From positions 1 to 64,000 of the forward strand of contig VXTP01000043.1 in the NCBI GenBank assembly GCA_009837395.1: a stretch of DNA of 64,000 nt. Reading direction: 5' to 3'. The translations under genes and the position numbers were made by a program. Every line of letters begins with the position of its first letter. Within the stretch, counting starts at the first letter, position 1. The DNA comes from Gemmatimonadota bacterium. Its GTDB lineage: Bacteria; JAAXHH01. The notes beneath the pieces are model-generated. The model did no database searches and was not told the DNA's origin. It saw only the letters and a list, made by a program, of their open reading frames with translations. Of the stretch, positions 34,417-43,195 are shown one piece after another.

Positions 34417-35070
34417 TCACATATAGTAGCCGCGTTCCACCGCGAGGGTGAGCGACAGTTCGATGTCCGAGATCGCCCTGGACATGGCCTGTCCGATGAG
34501 GTCCAGCTTGCGCACCTGATCGATGCGTTCGGCGGCCTGGGCGAGTTCCCGCGCAGACAGGATCTCTTTGAAGAGGTTGCACGCGTGGGCGAGGTTGATG
34601 ATCACGATGTCGCGCGGGCTGGGAATCATGTCGCTGAACAGCACTTCCATGATGCGCAGCTTGACTTCACGCTCTGCCGTTCCATCGATGATCGGATAGC
34701 GCCGAGACCGGAATACCCACAGGAACTGGCCTTCTTCCTTTTTCAGAATACCCCGTTCGACGAGCCGGTCGATGGCCGTCTCCCGGATGTCCTCTGCGCG
34801 GTCGACGACGTGCTCGATCCAGTACCGCGCCCCGTGCGTCTCGGATGACGCCGAGATATCCGCCAGCACGGGGTCGAGGAGATTGTCTTCCAGGGGTTTC
34901 GAGTCCACGAGGACCAGCTTGTCGACATCGGTATCGATACGGTTTTCGAGGGCGAGGTCCATCAACACGCCGCCGGCGAGACCGTATCGTAACAGACGGT
35001 CGGGCACGCCCACGAATTTCCCGTCGTCGTCGAGCATGAGCAGCATGATCTCTTCCGCGAATCTTAACAT
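34417..35070 (-). CDS. GPP34 (Golgi phosphoprotein 3-like) domain protein
   Basis: A 217-aa helical protein of the GPP34 family. In eukaryotes GOLPH3 binds phosphoinositides at the Golgi; bacterial members are of uncertain role, probably membrane-lipid associated. The family start is clear: FAEEIMLLMLDDDGKFV then LLRYGLAGGVLMDLALENRI. The rest is helical with SRRYPIIDG before a conserved helix. GGAGAG lies ahead of the ATG at 35070, and a promoter lies further upstream. It is monocistronic and convergent with the maturase gene. Confidence 0.85.
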   Translation of the reverse strand: MLRFAEEIMLLMLDDDGKFVGVPDRLLRYGLAGGVLMDLALENRIDTDVDKLVLVDSKPLEDNLLDPVLADISASSETHGARYWIEHVVDRAEDIRETAIDRLVERGILKKEEGQFLWVFRSRRYPIIDGTAEREVKLRIMEVLFSDMIPSPRDIVIINLAHACNLFKEILSARELAQAAERIDQVRKLDLIGQAMSRAISDIELSLTLAVERGYYM

Positions 35071-35120
35071 CTTCTCTCCCCGGTCGTTGTTCGGATTTCG
35101 TGTGTGCCGCTGGTGTCCCC

Positions 35121-35149
35121 GTTATCCGTGAGGATTTCGCATGAGTCAA
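35121..35149 (-). promoter_or_regulatory. Promoter of the GPP34-domain gene
   Basis: On the minus strand TTGACT (plus 35144-35149) and GATAAC (plus 35121-35126) are 17 bp apart, about 51 bp before the start codon. Confidence 0.5.
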
Positions 35150-35163
35150 TAATAACCAGCCAC

Positions 35164-35175
35164 TGTTAATTAACA
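35164..35175. promoter_or_regulatory. Perfect 12-bp palindrome upstream of the GPP34 promoter
   Basis: TGTTAATTAACA is a perfect palindrome in an AT-rich patch 15 bp upstream of the predicted -35 box, a plausible operator for a dimeric regulator. Confidence 0.35.
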
Positions 35176-35253
35176 ATATGTAACTTAAATACGTGTCCGA
35201 TTTCGTGCCCGGTGTCAAGGGAATAAAGCGTCCCCGGAACCCGCGGGATCGCT

Positions 35254-37572
35254 TTAGAAATGACGGGCAAGTTCCACGCCCCAGTAAGGCGGCTCGTTGA
35301 CGAAACCGGTCAGGTTGTTGAAATCGATTCCGCCGGTAAGCGATACGTCATCGAAGACGTTTCGGCCGACCAGGGAGATCTCCGTCCCGGTGTTCCCCAC
35401 CAGATAGGAGAGGCGCACGCCGCATTCCAGCAGCCGGTCGTCCTGGAACTCCACGGATTCGTAGAGAAAGAAGCGTACCGCGCTGCGGTAGGCCAGGTCG
35501 GCGGACGCCACGAGCAAGGACCCGCCCGGCAGGGCCACCGGATAGCGCAGGGTCGCATCCGCGATCCATCGAGGCGCCTGGGGCAGGCCGTTGCCGTCGA
35601 TCAGGACCGTACCGGGCTCCGGCCCTGTTGGATCCAGCACAGTGCACGGCGCGCCGCAGGGCTGCACGGCGAGTCGCTTATCGTCTATACGAGTGTGATT
35701 GTAACTCAGCCCGCCCGTAATCTGCATCCCGCCCGGCTGCGCGAGGGCCACCTCCGCCTCGAACCCCTGTCCCAGGGTTCTGTCCGCGTTGACCAGCCGG
35801 TTGAAGTTGGTCTCGCCGCCCACGGCAGTGAGTTGCTGGTTCCGCAGCCGGTAGTGAAAGGCGGCCAGGTCGAGGTGGACCCGTCCGTTCCACAGGCGCA
35901 TTTTGGCCCCGCCTTCGATGGAGTGTATCGTTTCCGTCGCGGCTATGGATACCTCGTCACCGAAGAGCAGGCGGCCCTGGATGCTCGGTGCACGGAAACC
36001 CCGGGCGGCGCGCAGGTAGGTCTGGACCCGGGGCGATGCGGCATATCGTATGCTCAGGTCGCCGCTCCATGCGTTGTCGGTCGGATTGCGCCGGATGGGT
36101 CCGATCGTACCGGCGCCGGTGACCGCGGGCGCTTCGTCCCGCCACGCCGAGTAGTCTTTCGCGTCGTGGGAAAACCGGAGTCCCCCGGCGATCTCCAACG
36201 CGTCTCCCAGGTGCAGGGTGGACGCGAGGAACGCGGACCACGCCCGCGCCTCCTGGTGCTGCCGGGTGAATCCATCGGAGGTCCCGCCGGAAAGCGTATC
36301 GTAGTTGTAATCCTCGATGTCCACCGATTCATTCAGGTAGTACAGGCCGACCTGGTAGTCCAGTGGCTCGTGTTCCTGGCTCACCAGGCGCACTTCCTGG
36401 CTGATCTGGCGCAGGAAGGGGATGCCCCCCGATGTTTCGGAGGGGAAGGGAATAACCCCCGGTCCGCTCGGTGGGCTGAATACGGCGCCGAAGCCGCCGT
36501 CAACATCGCCGCGAGCGAAGCTCTCGAGCCGTTCCAGGCCGGTCAGGGACACGAGTTGGTGCCGGCCCATCCGGTACCGCAGTGCTATGGACAAGCCGTG
36601 GGCGCGCAGTTCCTGGTGGTTGCGGCCGTCGATTGCGATACGGTCCCGGGAGAATCCGCTCACCAGTCCGCCGCGGCCGGGCTTGATGGCGTTGGCGCGA
36701 AACGCCCGCGCGGAGCCGTCCAGGTCGCGGGCATGGAGCTTGATCAGCGATTCGAAATCCGGGGTGGGCTTCCAGCTCAACTGCAGACGGCCGGCCAGTT
36801 CCCGGTAACCGGCTATGGCTTCATTCGGACCGTCGTATTCGTTTTCCACCCAGTCGTCCCGCCGCTGCAGCAGTACCGAAAGCCGCGCCGTGAGCCCGGA
36901 GGTTTCGAGCGGTCCCGATACCGCTCCCTCGAAAACGGCGCTGTTGAAGCGTCCGTAACCCAGGCGGCCGAAACCCTCAGGCGCTTCGGTCGGCCGCGCA
37001 GATTCCAGCTTGATGATGCCCGCCGGCGTGTTCCGGCCGAACAGGGTCCCCTGGGGGCCGCGCAATACCTCGATCCGGTCCAGGTCGAAGGCGGGATAGC
37101 CCTTCAGCATGACGTTTTCCAGCACGATGCCGTCATAGACCACGGAAACGGGTTGCGAGGCGTTCAGGTCGAAGTCCGTGTTGCCGAGGCCCCTTATGTA
37201 GATGCGCGGAAAAACCCGGCCGTAGGAGGACTCCATCTGCAGGCTGGGCACCCGGTTCGAAAGGAATCGAATGTCCATGCCGGAAGCGCGAAGTGCGGTG
37301 GACTTGGCTTCCTGTATGGTGGACAGGGACAGCGGTACTTCGAAGGCGGGCTGCGCACGCTTGCGCGCCGTGACCACGACTTCCTCCATCACGATGACGT
37401 GCTCGTCGGACGGGTCCTGTTCTTCGGGCGCCGGTCGGTTGTCCTGTGCGGCTGACGCGCCGGCGGTGAAGACGAAGGCCAGGCACAGAAACGTCCGCAG
37501 TGCAGTGGAAACGCCAGCGTCCGCTCGCAGCCGGGCAGCGGTGAAAGATGGGTACAATACGCCGTTACGCAT
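35254..37572 (-). CDS. TonB-dependent outer-membrane receptor
   Basis: A 772-aa ligand-gated outer-membrane transporter. It has an N-terminal signal (hydrophobic core near residues 27-40), then a TonB-box/plug start (EEVVVTARKR at ~65) and plug motifs PRIYIRGLGNTDFD, VYDGIVLENV and EVLRGPQGTLFGRNTPAG. The 22-strand barrel follows, ending in an aromatic-terminated strand (GVELARHF) as required for barrel assembly. The ligand is not evident; the plug resembles siderophore/polyphenol-type receptors. It is divergent from an outer-membrane barrel gene, with an 11-bp repeat array in the shared spacer. Confidence 0.92.
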   Translation of the reverse strand: MRNGVLYPSFTAARLRADAGVSTALRTFLCLAFVFTAGASAAQDNRPAPEEQDPSDEHVIVMEEVVVTARKRAQPAFEVPLSLSTIQEAKSTALRASGMDIRFLSNRVPSLQMESSYGRVFPRIYIRGLGNTDFDLNASQPVSVVYDGIVLENVMLKGYPAFDLDRIEVLRGPQGTLFGRNTPAGIIKLESARPTEAPEGFGRLGYGRFNSAVFEGAVSGPLETSGLTARLSVLLQRRDDWVENEYDGPNEAIAGYRELAGRLQLSWKPTPDFESLIKLHARDLDGSARAFRANAIKPGRGGLVSGFSRDRIAIDGRNHQELRAHGLSIALRYRMGRHQLVSLTGLERLESFARGDVDGGFGAVFSPPSGPGVIPFPSETSGGIPFLRQISQEVRLVSQEHEPLDYQVGLYYLNESVDIEDYNYDTLSGGTSDGFTRQHQEARAWSAFLASTLHLGDALEIAGGLRFSHDAKDYSAWRDEAPAVTGAGTIGPIRRNPTDNAWSGDLSIRYAASPRVQTYLRAARGFRAPSIQGRLLFGDEVSIAATETIHSIEGGAKMRLWNGRVHLDLAAFHYRLRNQQLTAVGGETNFNRLVNADRTLGQGFEAEVALAQPGGMQITGGLSYNHTRIDDKRLAVQPCGAPCTVLDPTGPEPGTVLIDGNGLPQAPRWIADATLRYPVALPGGSLLVASADLAYRSAVRFFLYESVEFQDDRLLECGVRLSYLVGNTGTEISLVGRNVFDDVSLTGGIDFNNLTGFVNEPPYWGVELARHF

Positions 37573-37650
37573 GGACTACGCTCCGGGTGGATTGGTTAAC
37601 GGTGTATGAGCCGATGCCAGGTTCGGATCCTCCAAAACCAGGCGTAATCG

Positions 37651-37727
37651 CCCGGCACGAGCCAAGTACGAGCCCGGCACGAGCCCGGCACGAGCCAAGC
37701 ACGATCCGAGCACGATCCGAGCACGAG
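37651..37727. repeat. Seven tandem 11-bp units in the TonB receptor leader
   Basis: Seven exact 11-bp units run without gaps from 37651 to 37727; consensus CC-N-R-G-Y-ACGA-K with variation mainly at positions 3-6. The array lies between the predicted promoter and the start codon of the TonB receptor gene. Confidence 0.85.
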
Positions 37728-37749
37728 CTGTGCATCGGCCCGGACTGAA

Positions 37750-37778
37750 AATCTGGATGGATCGATACGTTCTGTCAA
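37750..37778 (-). promoter_or_regulatory. Possible promoter of the TonB receptor gene
   Basis: On the minus strand a perfect TTGACA is followed 17 bp later by CAGATT. The -10 is weak. If used, the 11-bp array would be transcribed in the leader. Confidence 0.3.
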
Positions 37779-37921
37779 GCCCAACGTCGCTAAATGGCGA
37801 AAGCCTTTCGATGACATCCTGATGATCGGGGATGTCCCTTCGAAACCGCTTGTTGCCGGAAGCGGACACCGATATTTTCCGGCACAGCATACCCACCCTT
37901 TGACCAGGAGAATGAATAAAC

Positions 37922-38872
37922 ATGAAGACAACCCGCGCCATACCGGCCCTGTGCATATGCATGCTGGCGTTCCTGTCCTTCCCGTCCGAATCGGCCGCAT
38001 TGGACCAGGAAGACGGAAGCCGACGGGGATTCTATTTCGGCATGCAGGCCGGCGTATCCCTGCCCGGAGAATACGAATCCACGAGAACAAACACCATGAG
38101 CGTACCCACCAACTGCGATCAGTGGCTTCCCCGAGAGACGCTGAACGACGGAACCCCGGTTCCCCTGCCCCTGTCCGAGTGTTCGCCACGCCTGTTTCCG
38201 GGTAATCCCAACGGATTCGAACTGGGAGAGGGCATCCTGGCCGGTGTCCAGGTCGGATATGTCCTGAGTGCCCTGCGTATCGAGGTCGAGTTGTATCGCA
38301 GAGGCCAGAGCGGCGCGTTCCTGCCACTGGTCATCCCGGGCGACGCGAAGCAGGCCGAGTTCGTGGAACGCAGCGAGAAGATCAGCGATTTCCGGACGGA
38401 CAACCTTTTCGCGAATCTCTACTATGACTTTCGCGGCATGCTCTCACCGAACACGACGCCCTATCTCGGCGTGGGGGCGGGACTGACGCGACAGAAGCTT
38501 TTTTACTCGGCGGTCTCCGTCCGGACCAACGATCGGGACAGGATGCGGCAACTGGGACGCAACAGCCACGCGGCCGGGTTGGCATCGCTCGCCGATGCCA
38601 CGCTTTCGGACAGAATCTTCGGCTACCAGTTCCTCGCTGGCGTGGACTACGCGGTGGACGAACGGTTCTCGGCCGGCCTGAAACTGCGGTACGGCAGCGT
38701 CGGCGAGTTCCTGGATGGTGAAAACCCCTGGAGGTTGCTGAGGGGTCACGAATCCACCGTGGGTCCGACTTCGGGAACCGGCTACGATATGCCCGTTCAG
38801 TACGAGATCAAGGGGAGCCCTTCGCGTTTCTGGGGGATATCGCTGGGGTTGCGGTATAGAATCGGAGGGTAG
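37922..38872 (+). CDS. Outer-membrane beta-barrel protein
   Basis: A 316-aa exported protein with a clear signal peptide (MKTTRAIPALCICMLAFLSF, cleavage near AALD). The mature part has the alternating pattern of a small barrel: YFGMQAGVSLPGEY at the start, YLGVGAGLTRQKLFY, QFLAGVDYAVDERFSAGLKLRYG and a final strand WGISLGLRYRIGG. It resembles OmpW/opacity-type surface antigens, but no specific family is certain. AGGAGA lies upstream of the ATG. Function in the envelope is unknown. Confidence 0.82.
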   Translation: MKTTRAIPALCICMLAFLSFPSESAALDQEDGSRRGFYFGMQAGVSLPGEYESTRTNTMSVPTNCDQWLPRETLNDGTPVPLPLSECSPRLFPGNPNGFELGEGILAGVQVGYVLSALRIEVELYRRGQSGAFLPLVIPGDAKQAEFVERSEKISDFRTDNLFANLYYDFRGMLSPNTTPYLGVGAGLTRQKLFYSAVSVRTNDRDRMRQLGRNSHAAGLASLADATLSDRIFGYQFLAGVDYAVDERFSAGLKLRYGSVGEFLDGENPWRLLRGHESTVGPTSGTGYDMPVQYEIKGSPSRFWGISLGLRYRIGG

Positions 38873-38968
38873 GGGCGTACGGACGCTGTGCCCGACTGGA
38901 TCGGACAGGTGTGTCGGTGGCCGGCGTTCACTTCGGTTGATACGTTTACGATAGATCCGCTTAACCTG

Positions 38969-39006
38969 AAAAAAACGGGCGCCGGAACAGTTTGCTCCGG
39001 CGCCCG
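38969..39006 (-). terminator. Rho-independent terminator of cspA
   Basis: Read on the minus strand, a 10-bp GC-rich stem (arms at plus 38977-38986 and 38996-39005) with a 9-nt loop is followed by seven T residues (plus 38969-38975). It lies 29 bp beyond the cspA stop. Confidence 0.85.
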
Positions 39007-39034
39007 CGTCGTTTCGTCTGGGATCGTTACCGCT

Positions 39035-39235
39035 TTACTGCTTTACGACGTTTGCGGCCTGGAATCCCTTGGGCCCTTCCGTGATATCGAACTCTACCGC
39101 ATCACCTTCCGAAAGGGACTTGAAACCCTCTCCCTGGATCGCGGAGTAGTGTACGAAGACGTCATCGCCACCATCGTGTTCGATAAAACCGTAGCCCTTG
39201 TGGTCGTTGAACCACTTTACTTTACCGACTGCCAA
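39035..39235 (-). CDS. cspA: Cold-shock protein (CspA family)
   Basis: A 66-aa single OB-fold nucleic-acid-binding protein acting as RNA chaperone. RNP1 is KGYGFIE and RNP2 is VFVHYSAI, with KWFNDHKG at the start. Length is normal. The gene has its own promoter ~160 bp upstream, giving the long leader typical of cold-shock genes, and a strong terminator. Family regulation by leader RNA structure is known in Escherichia coli; here it is inferred from leader length. Confidence 0.95.
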   Translation of the reverse strand: MAVGKVKWFNDHKGYGFIEHDGGDDVFVHYSAIQGEGFKSLSEGDAVEFDITEGPKGFQAANVVKQ

Positions 39236-39429
39236 TATTGCTCACCACCTTTCAGGCATGTATAGATACATCTACAACGAAGTCCCTGTTCGACTTTCAC
39301 CCGCATATAGAAAAACGGCAGGACCGTTAGTTCTGATCCGTGCCGCATCGTCTTTTTTATTTATACGATCATGCAGGAGACAGAGACAAATCCTGATAGA
39401 CAATAAACCATTACTTCTGGAAAAGTCAA
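39236..39429 (-). promoter_or_regulatory. cspA promoter and long 5' leader
   Basis: On the minus strand TTGACT (plus 39424-39429) and TATTGT (plus 39400-39405) are 18 bp apart. Transcription from about 39393 would give a ~158-nt leader with an AAGGTGG ribosome site. The region is AT-rich compared with its surroundings. Confidence 0.6.
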
Positions 39430-39492
39430 CACTTTTTTATTGTCACACTGATTGTAGCGACAGATCGATCACCCTTCAGCTCGTTTGCCCGC

Positions 39493-41175
39493 TTAGCCAT
39501 CCCCCCGCCTTATCCGGGCCTCCATCAGCAGCCAGGCATCGGGGTCGACCACAACCTCTCCCGGTGCTTCGTCCAGTTTGAAGCGAAATTCGTGCGACCG
39601 TTCACGAAGCTCGACCTGCCGGTGTTCCTGCCGGTCTCCCGCCACGAAAGCGAGGGTCACGGGCATCCTGAAGGGCTCCTGAGGCTGCGTCTGACGCAGG
39701 CTTACCGATACCTCGTCGCGCTGTTCGTCCCAGGACCAGGTCACGTCGACCACGGGATGGCCCGCACGGTAGATCCACTGGTCGAAGAACCACCCGAGGT
39801 CTTTTCCGAAACGGGTTTCCATGACGGACTGGAAATCCCGGGTCAGCGCGGTCTGGTCACGGAACCTGGCATAGAAATCCCTTACGCCCTCGAAGAAGGC
39901 CTCGTCGCCCATCAGGCCCCTGAGCATGTGGAGCACCAGCCCGCCCTTGCTGTAGTTGTAGGCGTTCAACAGGTCGAACAGGTCGGTGATGCCCGGATTG
40001 AAGATGGGCGCCGGCGCGCGGCGGTCGGCGTCGATAACCCGGGACCGGCTTCGGGCCAGCATTTCGTGAAAACGCTCGTCGCCGTCGGCTTCTTCGAAGA
40101 ACACGGCGCCGAAGTAGGTGGCGAACCCTTCGCTGAGCCACAGGTGGTGCCAGTCGGACTCGGTCACCGAGTCGCCGAACCATTGGTGGACGATCTCGTG
40201 GGCGACCACGGCTTCGTTCCGTTTGGTGCCCGTAATGCTATGTTCCGAAAAGAAGATGGCGCTGGCGTTCTCCATGCCGCCGAACCGGGTGGAAGACTGC
40301 ACCAGAGCGAGTTTCGCATAGGGATAGGGTCCGAACAGGTCGGTGTAGAAGGCCAGCATGTCCGTGGAACGGGCAAAATCCGTCGTCCCTGCGTCCTGGT
40401 CGCCGGGAAACAGATAGTACGAAACGGGAATGCCCCGCCAGGATCCTGGCCGGACGATGGAAAAGCGGGCCGCTCCGATCACCATGCAGTACGTGGGTAT
40501 GGGCGCGTCGGTCTTCCAGTGCGTCCGCTTGCGTTCCGGCGAGACGGCCGTCGTTTCCAGCATCCGGCCGTTGGCCACGACGTCGTAGGCCGCGGGCGCG
40601 GTGACGATGAACTCGACCGTGGCCTTGTCATAGGGGTGGTCCACCCCGGGGAACCAGTGCCGCGCCCGGTTCGGCCAGTTGTCCGCGAAGACCGACCGGT
40701 CACCGAACTTGTTCGGCTGGATGAACAGCCCGTCCACGGGCTCCCCGCCATAGGAGACGATCACCGTGACCGTGTCGCCCTCCGCGTAGCTTTCCTCGAA
40801 TGTTATGCTCAGCCGGTGGTCGCTGTGGGTAAAAACCGCGCTTCTTCCGCCGACCGTTACCCGGTCCACGGTGAGCGGACCCAGGTCGAGGGGCAGGACG
40901 TCCCGGCCGCCGGCCAGCATCTCCGCCAGGATCGTGGTCTCGCCCTGGATAGCCCGTCCTGTTTCGCCGATCTCCAGCTGGATCCGGTAGTGGAGGATAT
41001 CCACGTCTTCCATGCGGGGATAGCCGTCGTTGGCCGCGGCCGCGCCGGGCGTCAGGCCCAGGACGAGCAGCGACGCCATCGAAGTGAGGCCCAGAACGAG
41101 CAGCAACGCCTTCGGAGTGTGGCTGAATACGAGCTGCGCCGCCGCGACAGTCCAATTGCTGATCCACTTCTTCAC
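39493..41175 (-). CDS. M1 family zinc aminopeptidase, exported
   Basis: A 560-aa metallopeptidase of the aminopeptidase N family. The zinc site is HEIVHQWFG (near residue 324) with the third ligand Glu in LWLSEGFATYF. The substrate-binding exopeptidase motif is GGMEN in place of GAMEN. The GTG at 41175 is chosen because AGGAGG lies 8 nt upstream and it begins a signal sequence (KKWISNWTVAAA, then a Leu-rich core ending near GAAAAND). It likely trims peptides in the periplasm. It is divergent from a PhyH gene. Confidence 0.9.
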   Translation of the reverse strand: MKKWISNWTVAAAQLVFSHTPKALLLVLGLTSMASLLVLGLTPGAAAANDGYPRMEDVDILHYRIQLEIGETGRAIQGETTILAEMLAGGRDVLPLDLGPLTVDRVTVGGRSAVFTHSDHRLSITFEESYAEGDTVTVIVSYGGEPVDGLFIQPNKFGDRSVFADNWPNRARHWFPGVDHPYDKATVEFIVTAPAAYDVVANGRMLETTAVSPERKRTHWKTDAPIPTYCMVIGAARFSIVRPGSWRGIPVSYYLFPGDQDAGTTDFARSTDMLAFYTDLFGPYPYAKLALVQSSTRFGGMENASAIFFSEHSITGTKRNEAVVAHEIVHQWFGDSVTESDWHHLWLSEGFATYFGAVFFEEADGDERFHEMLARSRSRVIDADRRAPAPIFNPGITDLFDLLNAYNYSKGGLVLHMLRGLMGDEAFFEGVRDFYARFRDQTALTRDFQSVMETRFGKDLGWFFDQWIYRAGHPVVDVTWSWDEQRDEVSVSLRQTQPQEPFRMPVTLAFVAGDRQEHRQVELRERSHEFRFKLDEAPGEVVVDPDAWLLMEARIRRGDG

Positions 41176-41188
41176 GTGGTGTTCCTCC

Positions 41189-41219
41189 TTGACACGTTCC
41201 GCGGTCCTTCCCATATATT
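41189..41219 (+). promoter_or_regulatory. Promoter of the PhyH gene at 41259
   Basis: A perfect TTGACA at 41189-41194 precedes TATATT at 41214-41219 (19-bp spacer; CATATA at 17 bp overlaps it). The same TTGAC then CCATATATTC arrangement recurs at 58180-58210. Confidence 0.45.
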
Positions 41220-41258
41220 CTCCGCACGATTCCACCCGAACCGACAGGATGGATATTC

Positions 41259-42038
41259 ATGATCCGGCTGACCGACGACGACATCCGGTTTTTCGTACGC
41301 GAAGGCTACCTGATCAAGCGCGGTGTCCTTGATCCCAATCTGATGGCCCGGGGCAGGGAACGCATGTGGAGCAACCTGCCGCCGCCACTCGAGCGCGAAA
41401 AACCGGAAACCTGGATCGGTCCTTTCCCGGAGCCGGTGGACGACGGTTCATCCCATCGCCATCAGTACATGTGGAAGTACCGCAGGCCGGGCGATGAGGA
41501 CTGGATGGTACGCCTCCTCGCCACCGATCCTTCCGTGATGGGCATGGCGGAACAGATGCTCGGTGAGGGCAAGCTGGTCGTACCGGACCGGATCCGCGGT
41601 ATTTACTGCGTCCTGCCCGAAGGCGATGCGCCGCCCCGTCCCATGGGTTGCCACGTGGACGCCCATCCCTTTCACCTCGGCGTCGTGGGTTACATCGACG
41701 ACGTGGAACCCGGAGGCGGCGGATTCACCGTCTGGCCGGGCAGCCACCGGATTTTCTACCGGGATTTCACCCGGCGCTATGTCTTCGACAAGACGCCTGA
41801 ATACCTGGCCCACAAGGACGAGGTGAGCGGTATGACTCCCATGGACTGTCACGGCAAGGCCGGCGACATCGTATTCTGGCACCACCGCATGGGCCATTCC
41901 GTCGGCCACAACCGGACCGGCCGGATCCGCCAGGCGGTCCTTTACGACTACAAGCGGGCGGACCTGGACGAGAACGCGACTCCAGGTGATGACATGTGGG
42001 TGGACTGGCCCGGAGTCCGCGCGTTACACCTCTCCTGA
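41259..42038 (+). CDS. Phytanoyl-CoA dioxygenase (PhyH) family protein
   Basis: A 259-aa Fe(II)/2-oxoglutarate oxygenase. Ligands H132 and D134 are in GCHVDAHPF, H213 in RMGHSVGHN, and R224 is the likely 2-oxoglutarate contact. The GGGGFTVWPGSHR segment is typical of the family. It is convergent with the MTA phosphorylase gene (4-bp gap) and has its own promoter. It appears unrelated in substrate to the two other PhyH proteins, which share only the catalytic frame. Confidence 0.87.
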   Translation: MIRLTDDDIRFFVREGYLIKRGVLDPNLMARGRERMWSNLPPPLEREKPETWIGPFPEPVDDGSSHRHQYMWKYRRPGDEDWMVRLLATDPSVMGMAEQMLGEGKLVVPDRIRGIYCVLPEGDAPPRPMGCHVDAHPFHLGVVGYIDDVEPGGGGFTVWPGSHRIFYRDFTRRYVFDKTPEYLAHKDEVSGMTPMDCHGKAGDIVFWHHRMGHSVGHNRTGRIRQAVLYDYKRADLDENATPGDDMWVDWPGVRALHLS

Positions 42039-42042
42039 TCCT

Positions 42043-42906
42043 CTACTCGAAATAGCGGCCCACGATCGGCCTCAGCTTCTCCAGCGTGCCGGCGGGCACC
42101 GAGTCGCGGTCGGAAACGATGGCGTTGGCCAGCGCGTTGTGACAGCGGCACGTGGTGTCCAGCGGAATGGCCGGCACGACGTGGCGAATGACCTGGCGCG
42201 CGTGGTCCACGTTCGCGTGCAAGTTCTCGATGATCATGTCGACGGTCACGGAATCGTGTTCCTCGTGCCAGCAGTCGTAGTCGGTGGAACACGCGATGGC
42301 GGCGTAGCAGATCTCCGCCTCCCGGGCGAGCTTTGCCTCCGGCGCGGCCGTCATCCCGATGACCGAAAACCCCCAGCCCCGGTAGACGTTCGACTCCGCT
42401 TTGGTCGAGAACTGCGGACCTTCCATACAGAGATAAGTACCGCCGTCGTGTACGGTCAGGCCGGTCGATTCGGCACCGTCGACGAGCAACCGTCGCAGCG
42501 GTCCGCAGAACGGCTCGCCGAGGCCTACGTGCACCACGAGGCCGCCGCCGAAGAAGCTTGTCGTGCGATGACGGGTGTGGTCGTATAACTGGTCCGGTAT
42601 GACGAAATCCCGCGGCCGGATGTCTTCCTGGAGGCTGCCCACGGCGCTTACCGAGAGGATCCAGCGGACGCCCAGCGTCTTCAGCGCGAAGATGTTCGCC
42701 CGCACGTTGATTTCGGACGGCCCCAGGCGATGGCCCCGGCCGTGGCGGGCCAGGAATGCCACGCGCCGGCCCTCGAGGGTGCCGGTCACGATGGCGTCGC
42801 TGGGGTCGCCGAAGGGGGTTTCGGGCCGGACCTCCTCGAGATCCGTAAGCCCTTCCATCCCGTAGAACCCCGTACCGCCGATGACCGCGATCTGTGCTTC
42901 AGGCAT
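42043..42906 (-). CDS. mtnP: S-methyl-5'-thioadenosine phosphorylase
   Basis: Splits methylthioadenosine with phosphate to adenine and methylthioribose-1-phosphate in methionine salvage. The ATG at 42906 gives 287 aa starting AQIAVIGGTGFYG; the upstream in-frame extension is atypical. Phosphate-site RHGRGHR, base-site MEGPQFSTKAES and the MTAP signature MTAAPEAKLAREAEICYA and TDYDCWHEEH are present. TDYDCWHEEH favours MTA phosphorylase over general purine nucleoside phosphorylase. No other salvage gene is nearby. Confidence 0.9.
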   Translation of the reverse strand: MPEAQIAVIGGTGFYGMEGLTDLEEVRPETPFGDPSDAIVTGTLEGRRVAFLARHGRGHRLGPSEINVRANIFALKTLGVRWILSVSAVGSLQEDIRPRDFVIPDQLYDHTRHRTTSFFGGGLVVHVGLGEPFCGPLRRLLVDGAESTGLTVHDGGTYLCMEGPQFSTKAESNVYRGWGFSVIGMTAAPEAKLAREAEICYAAIACSTDYDCWHEEHDSVTVDMIIENLHANVDHARQVIRHVVPAIPLDTTCRCHNALANAIVSDRDSVPAGTLEKLRPIVGRYFE

Positions 42907-43195
42907 TGCCGTGTCCTCTTTACGTGTTCCGTTGTTGGCCTTCGTAATGTCCCGGTTGGTGCCGCCCCAGACCAAGAGTTGATACCGGTCCGCGATCATC
43001 GGGTCTGGCATGTCGCCCGGGCAGGATAAGATGAAAAAGCGCCCGGCGGGGCGTCAAGGAACATCTTCGGATGGTTGTTCCATATGCGTGTTCCACGGAT
43101 ACATGCGCAGGCCGGTGACTGATCGGGAATCCGATTTTAAATTCGATGTCTTTGCCTTATTTGATTATATTGCGTGTACCTTTCAAGGAGGAGAC

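Larger units (their letters stand above)
37573..37921. other. Divergent spacer between TonB receptor and outer-membrane barrel genes
   Basis: A 349-bp spacer with the 11-bp array, a weak minus-strand promoter (perfect TTGACA at plus 37773-37778 with CAGATT 17 bp on) and a 7-bp inverted repeat GACATCC/GGATGTC at 37813-37819 and 37830-37836. Confidence 0.5.

Noticed and set aside
34417-35070. Transcriptional regulator call for the protein
   Set aside because: The helical pattern and FAEE..LLLDD and YGLAG blocks fit GPP34, and no DNA-binding helix-turn-helix is visible.
35260-37455. 731-codon open frame on the plus strand
   Set aside because: It is the shadow of the TonB-dependent receptor, which has signal peptide, plug and barrel features.
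37651-37727. CRISPR-like array
   Set aside because: Units are 11 bp with no spacers between them and no cas genes nearby, so it is a simple tandem repeat.
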